From assembly GCA_032191485.1 (NCBI GenBank), contig JAVDOI010000019.1:5057107-5121106 (forward strand): a DNA stretch of 64,000 bases, read 5' to 3'. Below, piece by piece: positions 12,994 to 27,200 of the stretch. The position numbers were made by a program, and so were the translations under genes. The notes under the pieces are model-generated. The model was not told where the DNA came from. It saw only the letters and a program-made list of their open reading frames with translations, and did not search any database. This stretch comes from Leptoclinus maculatus. Taxonomy: Eukaryota; Chordata; Actinopteri; Perciformes; Stichaeidae. Each line of letters begins with the position of its first letter. Position 1 is the stretch's first letter.

Positions 12994-15195
12994 CTCACTG
13001 TAATGTTATATGGAGCAACATGTATAAACACCTGTATAATCTAAAGTGTTATATATATGCTCAACAACAGACTGACTCATATCACATACGTATAAGACTA
13101 GGAGGAAGTCTTTTATAAAGGGTAAAACACTTCAGTGTGGTTGGTGTACAGTTATGTTAGATTGAGGATCTGGTAGCAGATATCGCCACTAGTCGGCACT
13201 GTTCAGGCAGCTGGAGGTTTCAGGGTTAAGAGAGGAGAGAGGAGAAGTGGGTTTGGGTTCGTCTGGTTCGGCGTTGGGACTTCTCTTAAGTTGTGAGGAA
13301 AACCCAGAACGAGTTGGACCGATTTATTCCTCATCACACACCCACTTACATCATCTCCACTTACCATACGTCTCTATTTTATGTGTCGTACCTTTTATTG
13401 TAAAAAGCATGATTGTTCTAGACAATATTAAAATGTGACAGCTAAATTCTTAGATGCAGAGGGTTGAGCATGCTGATGATGTGAAGCCTTTAATAGTCCA
13501 ACGCTGTCAAATCCTTCATAAAGTGCAGCAGCACGCATGCTGTCTACAAGCTGACACGTCCCTGTGTCAAGTGCTGAAACGTTGGTCTGTTTGCACAATT
13601 AAAGGCTGCAAATCAATTAGTCTGCTCCAGGCCCTTTCTACAGATGACTGATAGATTACAGCTTCCAGAGATCAGAGATGCCATCACCAGCTGCTACTGA
13701 TAAGCAAGAGTCAAATAGGCTGAGACTTAGTCTCAACCTGTAACAAGCATCCTGTGATCCTGTGATCCTGTGAGTAAAGAGAGGATGAGCTAACCCAAAA
13801 CCTTTCCATTTCCTAATGTCAGGGATCCTGTCATGAACATATTTACAGCGTTGTAATATTTACTGCTGAGGCGCAAAGTAGACATTGATTCACAAGCCAC
13901 AGAGTTTTGGACCACTGACATAGAACACACTACAAAGTCACCTCTAAATTCATGAACTAGGAACAGGTGGAAAGGTCGGTGTCAGCAGCGATGTTCTCTC
14001 ACCTCTTTGTCCAATTGAAAGATGAGCCAGTCATCTATCCTCATCTCAGCGAGGTCGTCCGTCTCACTGTCACTGAGGTCAACCAGAGGACTGTCTGAAA
14101 GAAGGAGCAGGGAGACACGGACTGAACGTGAACAGGAAGGCTTCGGAATCAACCTCTCTCAGGAGAGAGTGCCATGACATTTCAAAAGTTATGTTAATAA
14201 TGGTCAAGACGTGAGACATTTGGGAAGGGCATGTCTCCTTTCCATTGGCCTCAGAGGATAGTGAAAGAAATCCCATTGTTACGGGAGGAAGCACTGAAGG
14301 GAAGCACGACCCCTCTACATCTCTCTGGGAGAGACTGTATCTGGATAGTGTTGGGATGACTTGGTTTACTTCAGTTATCAGAGTATGCTCAGCCCCCCGG
14401 GAAAGCTCATCAAAATCACAATCAGCTTTATTGGCCCAGTGTGTGTCTGAATGATCTCTGATAACTTGATCTTGTAGAAAGTCTCTTTACTAATAAATGA
14501 ACAGGCTGGAATGAACTTTAGTAAAGCTCTTCTTCAGACTTCACCATAGAAACAGAAGGTTAGTGAAGGGTTAGCACTGTTGGAACATCAGTTTAAACCT
14601 CCTCACTCAATAATTAAACGAATGTATCAAGTTGAACAGGATTCTCCCGTCATGTGACACTGAGGAACTCCACTGGATGGAAGTTTGAGTTGTTTCACTC
14701 TTCTTCTTCTTGGTAGGAAGTTAAGCATGTTCTCAACCAGTGTTTGGTTCAACCAGGGCTCTGCCTTGTCACCCATTAGTTTGTGGACAGAATCTCAATG
14801 TAGAGCTTAGGACGGAAAGCTTTTTGCCAAATATTCACAGTGCACACTGGCCCGCAGTGTTACGGTGACATCAGGAACCATACTGATTTCATGGCAATCT
14901 GACTAATAGTCAAAATATCTTGCTGTGGAAAACAGCTTTGAACAGACAGACATCGCCGCACTTAAATAAATATTCATGAAGAACAAAGTCATGAGATTTG
15001 AATTGTTACCAGTCTGTGCAGCAGGTTCCTGCAAGGCAGAGCTGGGTAGTTTGGCACACCCTCCAAATATAGCCACAGTGAAGGCAGTCATGATGGAGCA
15101 ACAGCGGACACTGGCCATCCTGTGGCCTCGCCTCATCTCGTCATAGATCAACCAGTCTGTGGGAAGGGCCTGGGCCAATTTAGCTGGGCCGTTCT

Positions 15196-15233
<38 letters not shown>

Positions 15234-18200
15234 TAACACAACTAAAACCTTTTGTCTGTCAATCCGTCTGTCGGTGCTGCGTATAGGGGCTGCAGAGAAA
15301 ATCCACTTCATCCAATGTGCATGAAAGTAAAGAACATATGCACCAAGCCATAGTTGAGGGGATCCATGTGTACATGCAGTTCCCTCCTCTGTGGCTTCAG
15401 AGGACAAACCTACATGGATTTGACTCTTTCCAAAAGCTAGAAAACAAAATGCTGAAAGGATTATATCAATCATTTGTTCCCCTACCTCCTTCAACTGGGA
15501 CTGGCTCAGGATAGATGTGGGATGAAAGTGGACCTTCTTCTCCCGGTTACTGGAGAGCAGGGAGGTCTCCTGGTTGATATTGACCATGTTTGGATACATG
15601 CCAGCCATCAGGGCTGCCTTCACCACGGCCCAGTTCTCAGAGTTCAGATTCACATCCCGGATGTCACTGCCCCCGCGGGCTCGCACGAAACCTGGGAAAC
15701 AAACGGGCCGCTTTAAATCCATCTTCATTTATGCATGCGACAAAAACTACTTCAATAACAAATGTGTTTTCTTCCTTCAAAGTCAGACTTCCATGTTTGT
15801 ACTTTTATATGACGGGGCCACAATTCTCCAATCGATTTAAATGTCCCGATTTGTCATCGTTAGACTACGGGGTCTTGTTTCATACAGATCAACGGTTTTA
15901 TTTCCTGACAACTGTCATTTTCTTCTTTAAAATGAGGCTACGTGGTTTCAAGGGTGCATGTTTTAGGAACGTACCACACTACGTGTGATGACATTTAAAT
16001 GATGATAACAATAACTTATTTCACCAGTAAATTGGGAAAAACTGAACAACAAAAATAAGATGGCAGGAGGGTTTACAACAACAGCTTGAGTTTACGAGGT
16101 GAACCTGAATGCACCATGAAGTCTCTGTCTCCGCCACATGCTTTACTGTACAAAGCGATATAGACACAGAAGTGGATGTTAAGTGGATCACAGCCAGGCT
16201 GGTGATGGCGGGTCAAATATAAAAGGAAAATGAAAGTGGAACGGACCAATGGCTCGGAGCTGTCCCAGCAGCTGTGTCCTCATGCCGAGTATCATGTCCA
16301 TGGTGGCCTGGGACAGGAAGTTCTTCTCACAGAAGGATCTCTCCCAGCCCTCACTGCGGGCCTTCTGCCATGCCTGACACCACACAGGACAAACATGAAC
16401 TCCATTCAGCCGGGGAATATCACTTTACATGTGCATCATGATGGATTGTCACACATTACTTGATAACAATACTCTTGACTAGACTGCGACCATTATGTCA
16501 CATTTTGTGACTATTTTTGGAGACAGTGCTCCTAAATATCATAATCTGATTGGATAAAAGCTCTACTTAAAACAAGCTGCACTGGAAGCAACTGAGGAAG
16601 ACAGTAGCTGTGCAATGAGAAAATAAGATAATGGGAACAATATTTTTATAAATTATGATACATGTAGTGTGTTTAAGAAAAATTATTAAATTATAAAATA
16701 GATATAACTTTGTGATTCTGTTTAGGCCAGCAGAGAAGGCCTTGAAGGCCCTGACGGCCCGCCACTAGGTGATAGAAGATTTTGGCCATATCCCCCCCCG
16801 TCTCAAACAGTGTAAAAGGCCCAGATATATCTAAACCACAGCAATAATGTATGAGCAGTTAAACTAAACAATAATCAGGCATTCAGGCATGCTGTATTTT
16901 CACTTCATAGAGACCTGAGGAGGTAAAACTAGAATGTATTTCACAGGAGAAAAAAAAAAGATAAGATTACAGGAAGCATCCCTTTACATCTCCCCTCAAA
17001 TCAAGGGCTTCCCATATTCATCCCCCACCTACCTGGAAGGCTCTCAGCAGGGCCATGTGGTCGCTGAAGGAGGTGGAGGTGAAACATTTGCGGTTGTGTA
17101 GTGCAGCTCTTTTCTGAGATGCTTGAGCGGGAAGGATGAAAGGGTCTCGGTAGGCCAGTGTACAGGCAATGGTTAGAATGGGGTTCAGACACTTGAGCAC
17201 CACAGCGCACAGCACCATCTTGCCCAAGTGGGGATCCACGGGGAGATCAGCCAGGTGGTAGCCCAGATCAGTCAGGTCTTCATACTGGTCCATAGCATCT
17301 ATTGTCTGCAGAGAACAGCGGTATGTATCGATACAAACTGTAATACTGAATGTGGATGTGTAGGCTTGTATGTGCTCGTGTAGTTGCTCGTGTCAGAGAT
17401 CAGGAATAATTGAGGTACGTAGGAGTATTTCTTACCTTTAGCATCTGCACAGCGTTCCTGATGGCATGTGCAGCAGGAGGCTGTGGAGCTTTGGACAAGA
17501 ACTCAGCTACTGGACAGGAGGAGGGGGCCAGCAGTTTGGACTGCAGACACAGTTCCTTACACACACACAACATGACATATCATCACTATTACAGCCCATT
17601 ACTAAGGCTATGCATTCTAAGTAGGTCTGTGTTGGTGCTCATCAAGATCTACTTCATTCTATTAGAATCCTCCAATAATAACTGAAAAAACTGAGTGTAA
17701 ATCTTAAAACACTTGCTGTGAAGAATGTCTTGAAAGCAAGTACTTCCACATGCAACAGGCTATGAAGGGTGTGTGTGTGTGAGTGTGTGTGCGTGTGTGT
17801 GTGTTGCTACCTGCAGTGGCATCCGCAGCAGCTGTGGAACCTGGAATTCCAGCATGTTGTTGAACCTGAGTCGACTGAAGAGGCGGAAGCAAATCCCTGG
17901 TCTGCAGCGGCCGGATCTGTGGACGGGTCACACACACTCAGTAGATTCTTTAACACCGACATTAAGAGCAGACATTGAGTCTATACGAGGTCAGATATAA
18001 GATCAAGAGTGTGGACATTGCTGGTTACCTTCCCTTCCTTTGCAAAGCGCTGGCTTTCGAGATCCAAACCGTCTTCAACATGGAGACATGACTGAGGGTA
18101 TCAAAGGACTTCTACAACAGGAAACACATTGAGGAGTTCATTACCAACCACCGAGTGTGAACCTTTATTTGTTGTTAGACCTCATTTTACTCTTGTTTTG

Positions 18201-21200
18201 TAAATCCAATTCCAGTGAGTGTACCTCTTTGACCTTTCCTGAATCAATGACGAAGATCACATCGTTGATAGTGATGCTCGTCTCAGCAATGTTAGTAGAA
18301 AGAATCTGAAAGGAAAACATTTCTAAATGTTATTCTTTAGTCTGATAGTGAGTTAGTATCCTACAAAGTTCCTGTAAAGTTCCGTTCGAAGGGCAAACCC
18401 TACTAGTCACCAGCTCCTAGTCATCGTGTAGACAGGATGCAGCTTTGGTGTCCTGACTCAGTGACTCACTATTTTCCTGACACCAGGTGGAGTGTTCTTC
18501 ATGGCTCTCTTCTGATCCATAGTCTGCATGTCTGAATGTAGAGTGAACACCTGGTACCTGAGAGAGGACACACCTCCGTCAAAGACACGCTACATAATAT
18601 GCTGCTGTGCTATACTATGCTCAACACAATCAACTCAACACATGGCAATAAGGCCCAGACGAATCCAGGACCACGTCTCCAACTTATCATGACTTCAAGT
18701 CAACATATCTAAAAACATAGACTACTATAGATGTTGCACGATGTTCAAAGTTTCACCTTTCAGAGTGGGTGGTGAATCTCTTATCGTCATACAGGATGCG
18801 GTCCCTGAGTGTCACAATCTCATCATATCCAGGAAGAAAAACCAGGACAGCACCTGAAGACCAACAGATAGAAGCTCAGATTGTAATAATCCTGAAATAT
18901 CATCCGTGTTCCCTGAATCGGCCTGTGATTAATAGTCACGTTCGCCAGGCAACGGTTCGACTCGGTAGTGAGAATCGTACAGTAAACAGCAATGTTGTTC
19001 AAATGAAGTGCTGAGGCTCACCATCACTGGTGGTGGAGCAGATGTAGTGCAGCAGATCCATGATGAGGTCCAGGTCCACCCGCTCATCGTCAAAGCTGTG
19101 GTGGTACAGCTTGAGCAGCTCCTGCTCTTCAGGGCTCAGCTCCGCACTGCCACACTGCATCAGAGTGGACTCATCCAGGCCGCTCACCTCTCCCAGAGGA
19201 CTGCACAGTACGCATTTAGAAAACCTTCTCAAACTGTAGTTCAATTCAGACTAGCCTTTACTTTATGTGCAGCTTCTTCAGGGACTGTGCAAAAATGATT
19301 GGGGGCAGATGGGCTGACCATAGCCACAAATGCCACTGCAGCAAAGGGAAAAGTCAGCTATTCCAAATGTATGTTTAATATATTGAGAATGATGCATTTT
19401 TACATTGAACATTCCAGAAACACCAAATACATGCTATTAACACTGCCTCTCTTTGGCAAAAAAAAAGAAACGGATTACTCCTTTTCCCCTTTTTAGAAGA
19501 GTTAGTTTAGTTTTGCACATCGTGGTCAACATTACACTCACATGGACGATTTGAGTAGATCCATAGCATCTGTCTGCTGGAAGTGTTTGGCAAAGTCTAA
19601 GGCTGTCCTGAAATGAGATGAACACTGACACTCAATGCAACAGCTTGGAGGAATATTAAAACAATACAATGTGCTATGTACAGTACATGTGCTCCTGGCT
19701 CCTTCATGTCCATGGACGTCACGTCATTTAACATAGCGGCCTAACGTCAGCCGGGTGACAACATGGTGGACGTCCTACCAGCCATTGGATGCCTTCATGT
19801 TGATGTCTGCCCCCATGCTGAGCAGCTGCTCCATCTGTGTGAGGAACCCTTGAGCTGCTGCCACCATCAGAGGAGAGGCCCCTGTGTCACTGTGCCTGTA
19901 GTCCACTAGGTAAAGAAAACAATGTGAGCCTTCATATCTTCATACATCCATTCATTTCACACTACACTGAGGACAGCACAGGGCCAGTAAAGGTACATGA
20001 TATGAGGGGTGTAAGAAAGATGAGTGATTTCAGAAAAGTGAGTGAGAGCAGAGATCAGCTCTGAGAGTCGTACCGTTTACACTTTCATAGAGGATGAGGT
20101 TGAAGAGCTGAATAAAAGCATCCTGGTCTTCATTGAGGAAAATGTTGGAAATGCACGAGTCCATCTCCTTCAGCAGCCACGGCTCCAGCTGTTCCGTGTC
20201 ATTCTCAGCCTGCGACACAAAATAGTACACCGAATAGTACATCCTTTTCTTTATAAATGAGATTTGATGTGATCAGTGCATTGACTTTTTAGGTCCCTGA
20301 TTTACCATCTTATGAATGTTTAGCTGTCTAACTCCAGAACCACAGCTAATTGTTTCTATTTACAGCCTATGACTACATGTGCAAACCCCGTCCGTCTCAT
20401 TTCAGTCTTATTCAATCAGCATTTAAAGCTTGTTGCTCAATGACTATAATCCTCACTTTACTGTGGACCCAAACCTAACTCATCTTTCCTGTCTGAACTC
20501 CTCACAATAGTTGATTTTAACATTCACATTGACCCATCCACCCACAAGTTTTCATCTGAATTCACCACCTTGCTTGACGATTTCAACCTCATTCAGCATG
20601 TCACTTTCCCCACCCATGTCAAAGGCCGTATCCTTAACCTGGTCTGTTCTGTCAATTTACGGATACTCAACATCCACCAGTCTCTGTCTGATCATCACCT
20701 CATCCAGTTCACTATCCCACCCCCAACGCCATGTCCACAACTAGTCAGAAAAACATCTTTCTGAAAAGCCTCACCTCACCAACTGCTTCAATTCCTTACT
20801 GTCCCATCGAAATGTCCCCTTGAAAACTACCGCTTTCACCCCAATTCTCAAAAAACCTGGTCTTGATCCATCCTGCCTCAACCACTAATGGCCAATTTCC
20901 AACCCTCCCTTCCTCTCAAACACCCCTGAAAGCCTTGTTGCCACACAACTTCAAACCCACCTGCACTCTAATAACCTAGTTGAAACCCTGCAGTTCGGTT
21001 TTCGCCCACTCGACAGTACAGGAACTGCACCGTGCTAGCTCAAACAACAGACACTCCACACACAATTCAAAGCTTCTCAGTCCCTCCCAATAGTCCAATC
21101 CTGCCTCAAGACCATGTCTTCTCCACTGCGTTCCCTGCCCGTCTACATGTCTACTTACCACCTGCACGTCTACCCAACTACACGTCCATCTACCTAACTA

Positions 21201-24200
21201 CACGTCCATCTACCCACCTACACGTCCATCTACCTACCTACCTACATGTCCATCTACCTACCTACCTACCTACCCATCTACACGTCCATCTACCCAACTA
21301 CACGTCCATCTACACGTCCATCTACCCAACTACACGTCCATCTACCCAACTACACGTCCATCTACACGTCCATCTACCCAACTACACGTCCATCTACCCA
21401 ACTACACGTCCATCTACACGTCCATCTACCCAACTACACGTCCATCTACCCAACTACACGTCCATCTACACGTCCATCTACCCAACTACACGTCCATCTA
21501 CACGTCCATCTACCCAACTACACGTCCATCTACCCAACTACACGTCCATCTACACGTCCATCTACCCAACTACACGTCCATCTACCCAACTACACGTCCA
21601 TCTACCTACCTACACGTCCATCTACCTACCTACATGTCCATCTACCCACCTACACGTCCATCTACCCACCTACACGTCCATCTACCCAACTACACGTCCA
21701 TCTACCCAACTACACATCCATCTACCCAACTACACGTCCATCTACCCAACTACACGTCCATCTATCTACCTACACGTCCATCTACCTACCTACACGTCCA
21801 TCTACCTAACTACACGTCCATCTACCTAACTACACGTCCATCTACCTAACTACACGTCCATCTACCTACCTACCTACATGTCCATCTACCTACATGTCCA
21901 TCTACCTACCTACACGTCCATCTACCTACCTACACATCCATCTACCTGACTACACGTCCATCTACCTACCTACTAGTGGTGTAACGGATCACGGGTCGAT
22001 CCGTATGTCAGTGAACAGATATAAAGCAGTAGTGTGTTCACGTGAACGGAGCAGGTTAAAAGCATTTAACGGCGAAAGTCACGGCGAGCGGAGGAACTTC
22101 AGAAGCTCCCGGGTCATTTAAGTCACAAGTTTGGGATCATTTTGTCTTCCCTGTAAAGTATAATGACGGATAAGGGTGGTGGACAAAACCGTTACGGTAT
22201 GTAGGCGTTATTTAAAAAGAAAGACATACGACAAGGAAAAGACTGTGACCGCTTTCACCACGGCGGAGTGATTCATAGTCCGGTGCTGCAGACACGCCCC
22301 CTCTGTGAGAGTCACACAGACAGGTGCTGTAGACACGCCCCCTCTGCGAGGGTCACCGCAGACAGGTGCTGTAGACACGCCCCCTCTGTGAGAGTCACAC
22401 AGACACACACCTGGTGCAGGTGCTGACAGAAGCATCAGAGTGGAAGCTATAGGCCCAATAGTAACAGTCACTACAGAAAGGTCTACCCTCTCCCCAGACA
22501 ATGGAGATATTCTCATCTTTTTGAACAATGTCACAGTAATGGTAAATATTATTGTGTATTTGAATGACATAACCTGACAGGAAGTAAACATAGACCCAAG
22601 TTGTTGCCGAGCAGTTCAGTTCAGTTGAAACAGTGGAAGCTAGCTCACATATTCTTTCAATATTGATCAAAGGACGAGGGCATCAACATACCTCATGTTG
22701 CACTTAAACTTAAACAGAATTGAATATTCTTGAATGTTTTAATTGTATTTAATTCATTTCAAATTGGACATCTTCAATATTTTAGTTTTTATATAAGACT
22801 ATAGCCCAAAGTTCTTTTCTTTAAGTGTTCTTGAAGTTCTTTAATTAATAAATGGAAAGCAAAGTTATATTTGTCTCCTCCCCTTTTCTTTGTTGATCCG
22901 AAAAATGATCCGAACCGTGACTCAAGAACCGTGATCCGAACCGAACCGTGAGGTTTGTGATCCGTTGCACCCCTACTACCTACACGTCCATCTACCTACC
23001 TACACGTCCATCTACCCGACTACACGTCCATCTACCCGACTACACGTCCATCTACCCGACTACACGTCCATCTACCCGACTACACGTCCATCTACCCGAC
23101 TACACGTCCATCTACCCGACTACACGTCCATCTACCCGACTACACGTCCATCTACCTAACTACACGTCCATCTACATGTCCATCTACCTGACTACATGTC
23201 CATCTACCTGACTACATGTCCATCTACCCGACTACACGTCCATCTACCCGACTACACGTCCATCTACCTAACTACACGTCCATCTACATGTCCATCTACC
23301 TGACTACATGTCCATCTACCCGACTACATGTCCATCTACCCGACTACATGTCCATCTACCCGACTACACGTCCATCTACCTGACTACACGTCCATCTACC
23401 TGACTACATGTCCATCTACCTGACTACATGTCCATCTACCTACCTGTCAATCTGCATGTCTACTAGCGGTGCAACGGATCATAAAACTCTGTTTGTTTGT
23501 ATCACAGATCAGATCAGCACAAAATATAACTTTCAGAGATCCCTGATCATGTTTGTTTTTGCCTCCGATACTAATTGCAGATCATTAATGATCCATATTG
23601 TCAGATACAGATCTCTTTGTTTGATTATAGCAGCTGGTCTACAAGGATCCAGACTTTTTTGCCACCGTCCCAAAAATCATTTCAACCGCTCTGAAGTCAG
23701 TAAACCATCAAACATTCTAATTGTTATCCTTTTACTTTGTTAAAGTAATTTATAGTGTTTTGTTCATAAAAAGGTACACAATTCAAATGATAAGGAAATA
23801 AAAGATTGTATTTTCATTGATTAAATCATGTCATTAGTAGTTTTAACGATGTATTGTAATGTGCTTAGAGCTAGTGTTAACAGCTCATAGTTCATCTCTA
23901 ATATCTATTTATGTTGTGAAAACATCTGGATTTATTCAAGTTTCTCACCAACTACGTTTTACGAGATTACATGTGAACACATCACGTTATAATTGACCTT
24001 TGACTGAACAGAGCCTGAACGCATCATAATGTAACTGAACAGAACCTTCATACTTTAGCCGTTAGCGGTGCTGCTAACGTTACTAGCTCTCCTCGTTGAT
24101 TTACACATCATCAGAGATCAGTGACTAGAAAAACATAAATGATGTCCTGATCATATATTTTACTGAATATTGGCGGATAACGAGGTCAGTAAAACTTTAT

Positions 24201-27200
24201 TTCACACGTTAAACTGTGTAGTTAATCCACAGTTCTAATGTGTGCTGAACCGTGAGGGGGGATCTGTACGGATCACAGATCGACAGAGGTCAGTTCCACC
24301 ACTACTGGTCTACCTACTGGTCTACCTACCTACCGGTCTAGGCTGTCAGTGTTGACCACTTGGAGGCTTTCTAGGTTGGGATCTAGTGCTGCTAGCTACT
24401 TTAATTGGAAAAGAGTTGGCAACAATGGGTTGAGTTTTTCAGTTGGATCAGATAAGATAATCCTTTAATCATAATTGTTTTCTTGTACCGACATTGATAA
24501 CGAGACGGGACTGTCCCACTGAAGCAGTGCATAGAGAGGGGTGTGTATGGGATGGTGTTGGTTTACCAGCTTGTTGAAGGTGCTGTCCCCTCTGTCCAGG
24601 GAGCTGCTGTCCTGGAGGAAGCCCAGGGCAGACACAGGGGTCCTCTGTTTCTCCTCTACTGCCTTACACCACTCCGTCAAACACTTCTGCTTCTTCTCCT
24701 CTGAGAATGTGATACACAGAGGAGATTAAGACAAAGCCAGGTGGAAGGCTATAATGCATTTGATATATTCAGTCTGATTCTGTGGACTAATTCATAAAAG
24801 CTTCATACTTCTCTGTGTCTCTTCTTTGTATTTCTTCATGTCCTTATTGTTGAAGCCCGTCAGCGTCAAAATGTCTTCCAGAAAGAATTCCTTCACTTCG
24901 AACTGTCTTCCTATGACTAAACATAAAACAAAACGCTTAATTTACTAATAATTAACACCAAATTCCACATACACAGATAACACTCCCACCAGATTACACT
25001 GCATTTGCATTACTTCAGTTAACAATAATAACCCATCTTTGTATTAGAATGAACCGTTTCTTGAATGAAACATGTTCTGACTGGAACACTCGCTCCAGTA
25101 TTTATCAATCTATTTTGATAGAAATGTCAGATCTGAACTTAAACTTTTTAGATGTTACATTAATCAAACATGGTCAAAAACTACAGGAACACTCTATTGA
25201 CCGCAAATAGTTTTCATCCACTGAAAGAAGGTCTTTCTGCCGTAATATGTGAAGTATACACATGTGACAAACATGTGATACATATTACCTATGCTGGGAT
25301 CATCCAATAGGATGCCTTGTTACATTTAAACATGTTTTGAAATGTATAAAAATAATAACAAGTAATAGCTGGTATGAGCATTCAGTTAGTGAACACAGAG
25401 TTAGCGGGACGTACGGTGGATCACAAAGTACTGAAGAAACAGGTCTATATCCAGAGCTGCACTGGACAGGATCAGTTTCAGTGTGGGAATCTTCTGAAGC
25501 ACATCCCGCATCTTGGTGAGCAGGAAGTCAGTCAGACCATCACGCTCATGCACCTCATCCTGTTTGAACACAGCAAGTCACTTTAACATGTTCAAACTAA
25601 AGTCAAACTGGGAGCTGAAACTTAACACCCAATGAAAATGCTGTTTTTCAAAGAACAATCCCAGCTTCTAATACATGCAGGATAACAGAGTCAAATCATT
25701 TTCTGAGACTGTATGTCCTGTTTATTTCTAGTCTTGAGGCTCACCACAATGACATGTGTGACAGTTGTCATGCTGGCATCTCCAGCCATCAATGTTCTGA
25801 GGAGCACTCCGCTGGTGCAGAAGGTCAGCAGCGTCTTAGGCGAGACCCTGAGGTTTCAAAGTCAACAGTTACTGGAGTCATTAAGTGTTACACAGGCTCG
25901 CAAACGTTAGACAGGGAAGTTAAATAGAGGACTTAGAGTCACCTCAGAAGAACCCTTTTCAGACATTAGTTTTCAGGCAGAGACTGTACTCTAAACAGAC
26001 AGGGAACAGTCAGTGAGAGGGGAGCAAGGACACTCTCTTCACTAGCACAGTCGCTGTAAATATTGGTGTCCCACCAGTTAGCCTGAGCGAGAGCACTCTA
26101 CTGTGGAAACAGGTCAGAAAACAGTTGGTATAATGAGGGGAGCGAGGACACTCTCTTCCCTAGTACGGTAGCTGTCAGAATTAGCGCGCCCCCAAGTTAG
26201 CCTGAGCGAGAGCACTCTGCTAACACCGAGCGGACACGGTGACGTTAGCGCGCCACTCAATTAGCTCTGCCAACCGTGGAAAACTAACAAACGGTAAGTC
26301 TGATGTTACAGAAACAATGTTAATGGATGTCACTGATCGATGTTCACGGGGCGACTGTGGCTCAGTGGTAGAGCAGGGTCGTCCTTCAATCACAGGATCG
26401 GCGGTTCAATCCCCTGCTCCGCTAGTCCATGTCGATATGTCTTTGGGCAAGACACTTAACCCCAAATTGCTCCTGTAGCTGTGCCTTACGGTGTGTGAAT
26501 GATGTATGAATGTTAGATAGTTCTGATGGGCAGGTGGCACCTTGCATGGTAGCCCCCGTCATCAGGGTGTGAATGATGACATGTAGTGTTAAAGCGTTTT
26601 GAGTGGTCGGAAGACTAGAAAAGCGCTGTACAAGAACAGTCCATTTATCATTTACCAAATTAAGATTGAAGATAGGAGCGTCCACCGGTCCGAACAGCGA
26701 GACACACCGCTCCCTCTTAAGCGGGACAACTGCAACTCCGACCGGTGGTCACAAGGCTACAAGCTCCACAAATCTTTAATCATAGACAAATGTAGCTTAA
26801 GCTAATGCTACCATGGTAGTTAGCCTGCATAAGCGGGAAGATGAAAAAGGACTGATCTCTGTGTAGACTGTATTTGTGCAAGCCGAGTTTTGAGGAGGAT
26901 CCGAGTATCTGACATTTTAAAAAAGATGTATGTTTAAACTGTTGTAATGGTTGGAAAGCAAACAGAGTGAACTACATTTCACATGGATGTATTAAAATAA
27001 ATGAATGCAGCATCTTTTACAACATAACTTGCTCACCCACTGCAGACAGTATATCAATTGTACATCCGTTAAGAATACAACGGATTGAAAGTTTAATTTA
27101 AAAGTGCACAAAGCGGGGAAAGAAGTTAAATTGAATTGAACTAGTTGTTCTACTGTAGGTGTAAATGATGAACACATGAAGCGTTAAGATAAGAGGCTCT

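Noticed and set aside
15180..15728. 182-codon minus-strand frame
   Set aside because: Exon 22 of ythdc2 with intron read-through on both sides.
21032..21829. 265-codon frame rich in TSIYPTTRPS
   Set aside because: Pure translation of a tandem satellite; all frames show repeat peptide.
22948..23211. 87-codon frame of the same composition
   Set aside because: Same satellite after the hAT insertion.
26348..26420. tRNA gene
   Set aside because: A and B boxes are present, but the sequence does not fold to a cloverleaf, and a SINE body follows.
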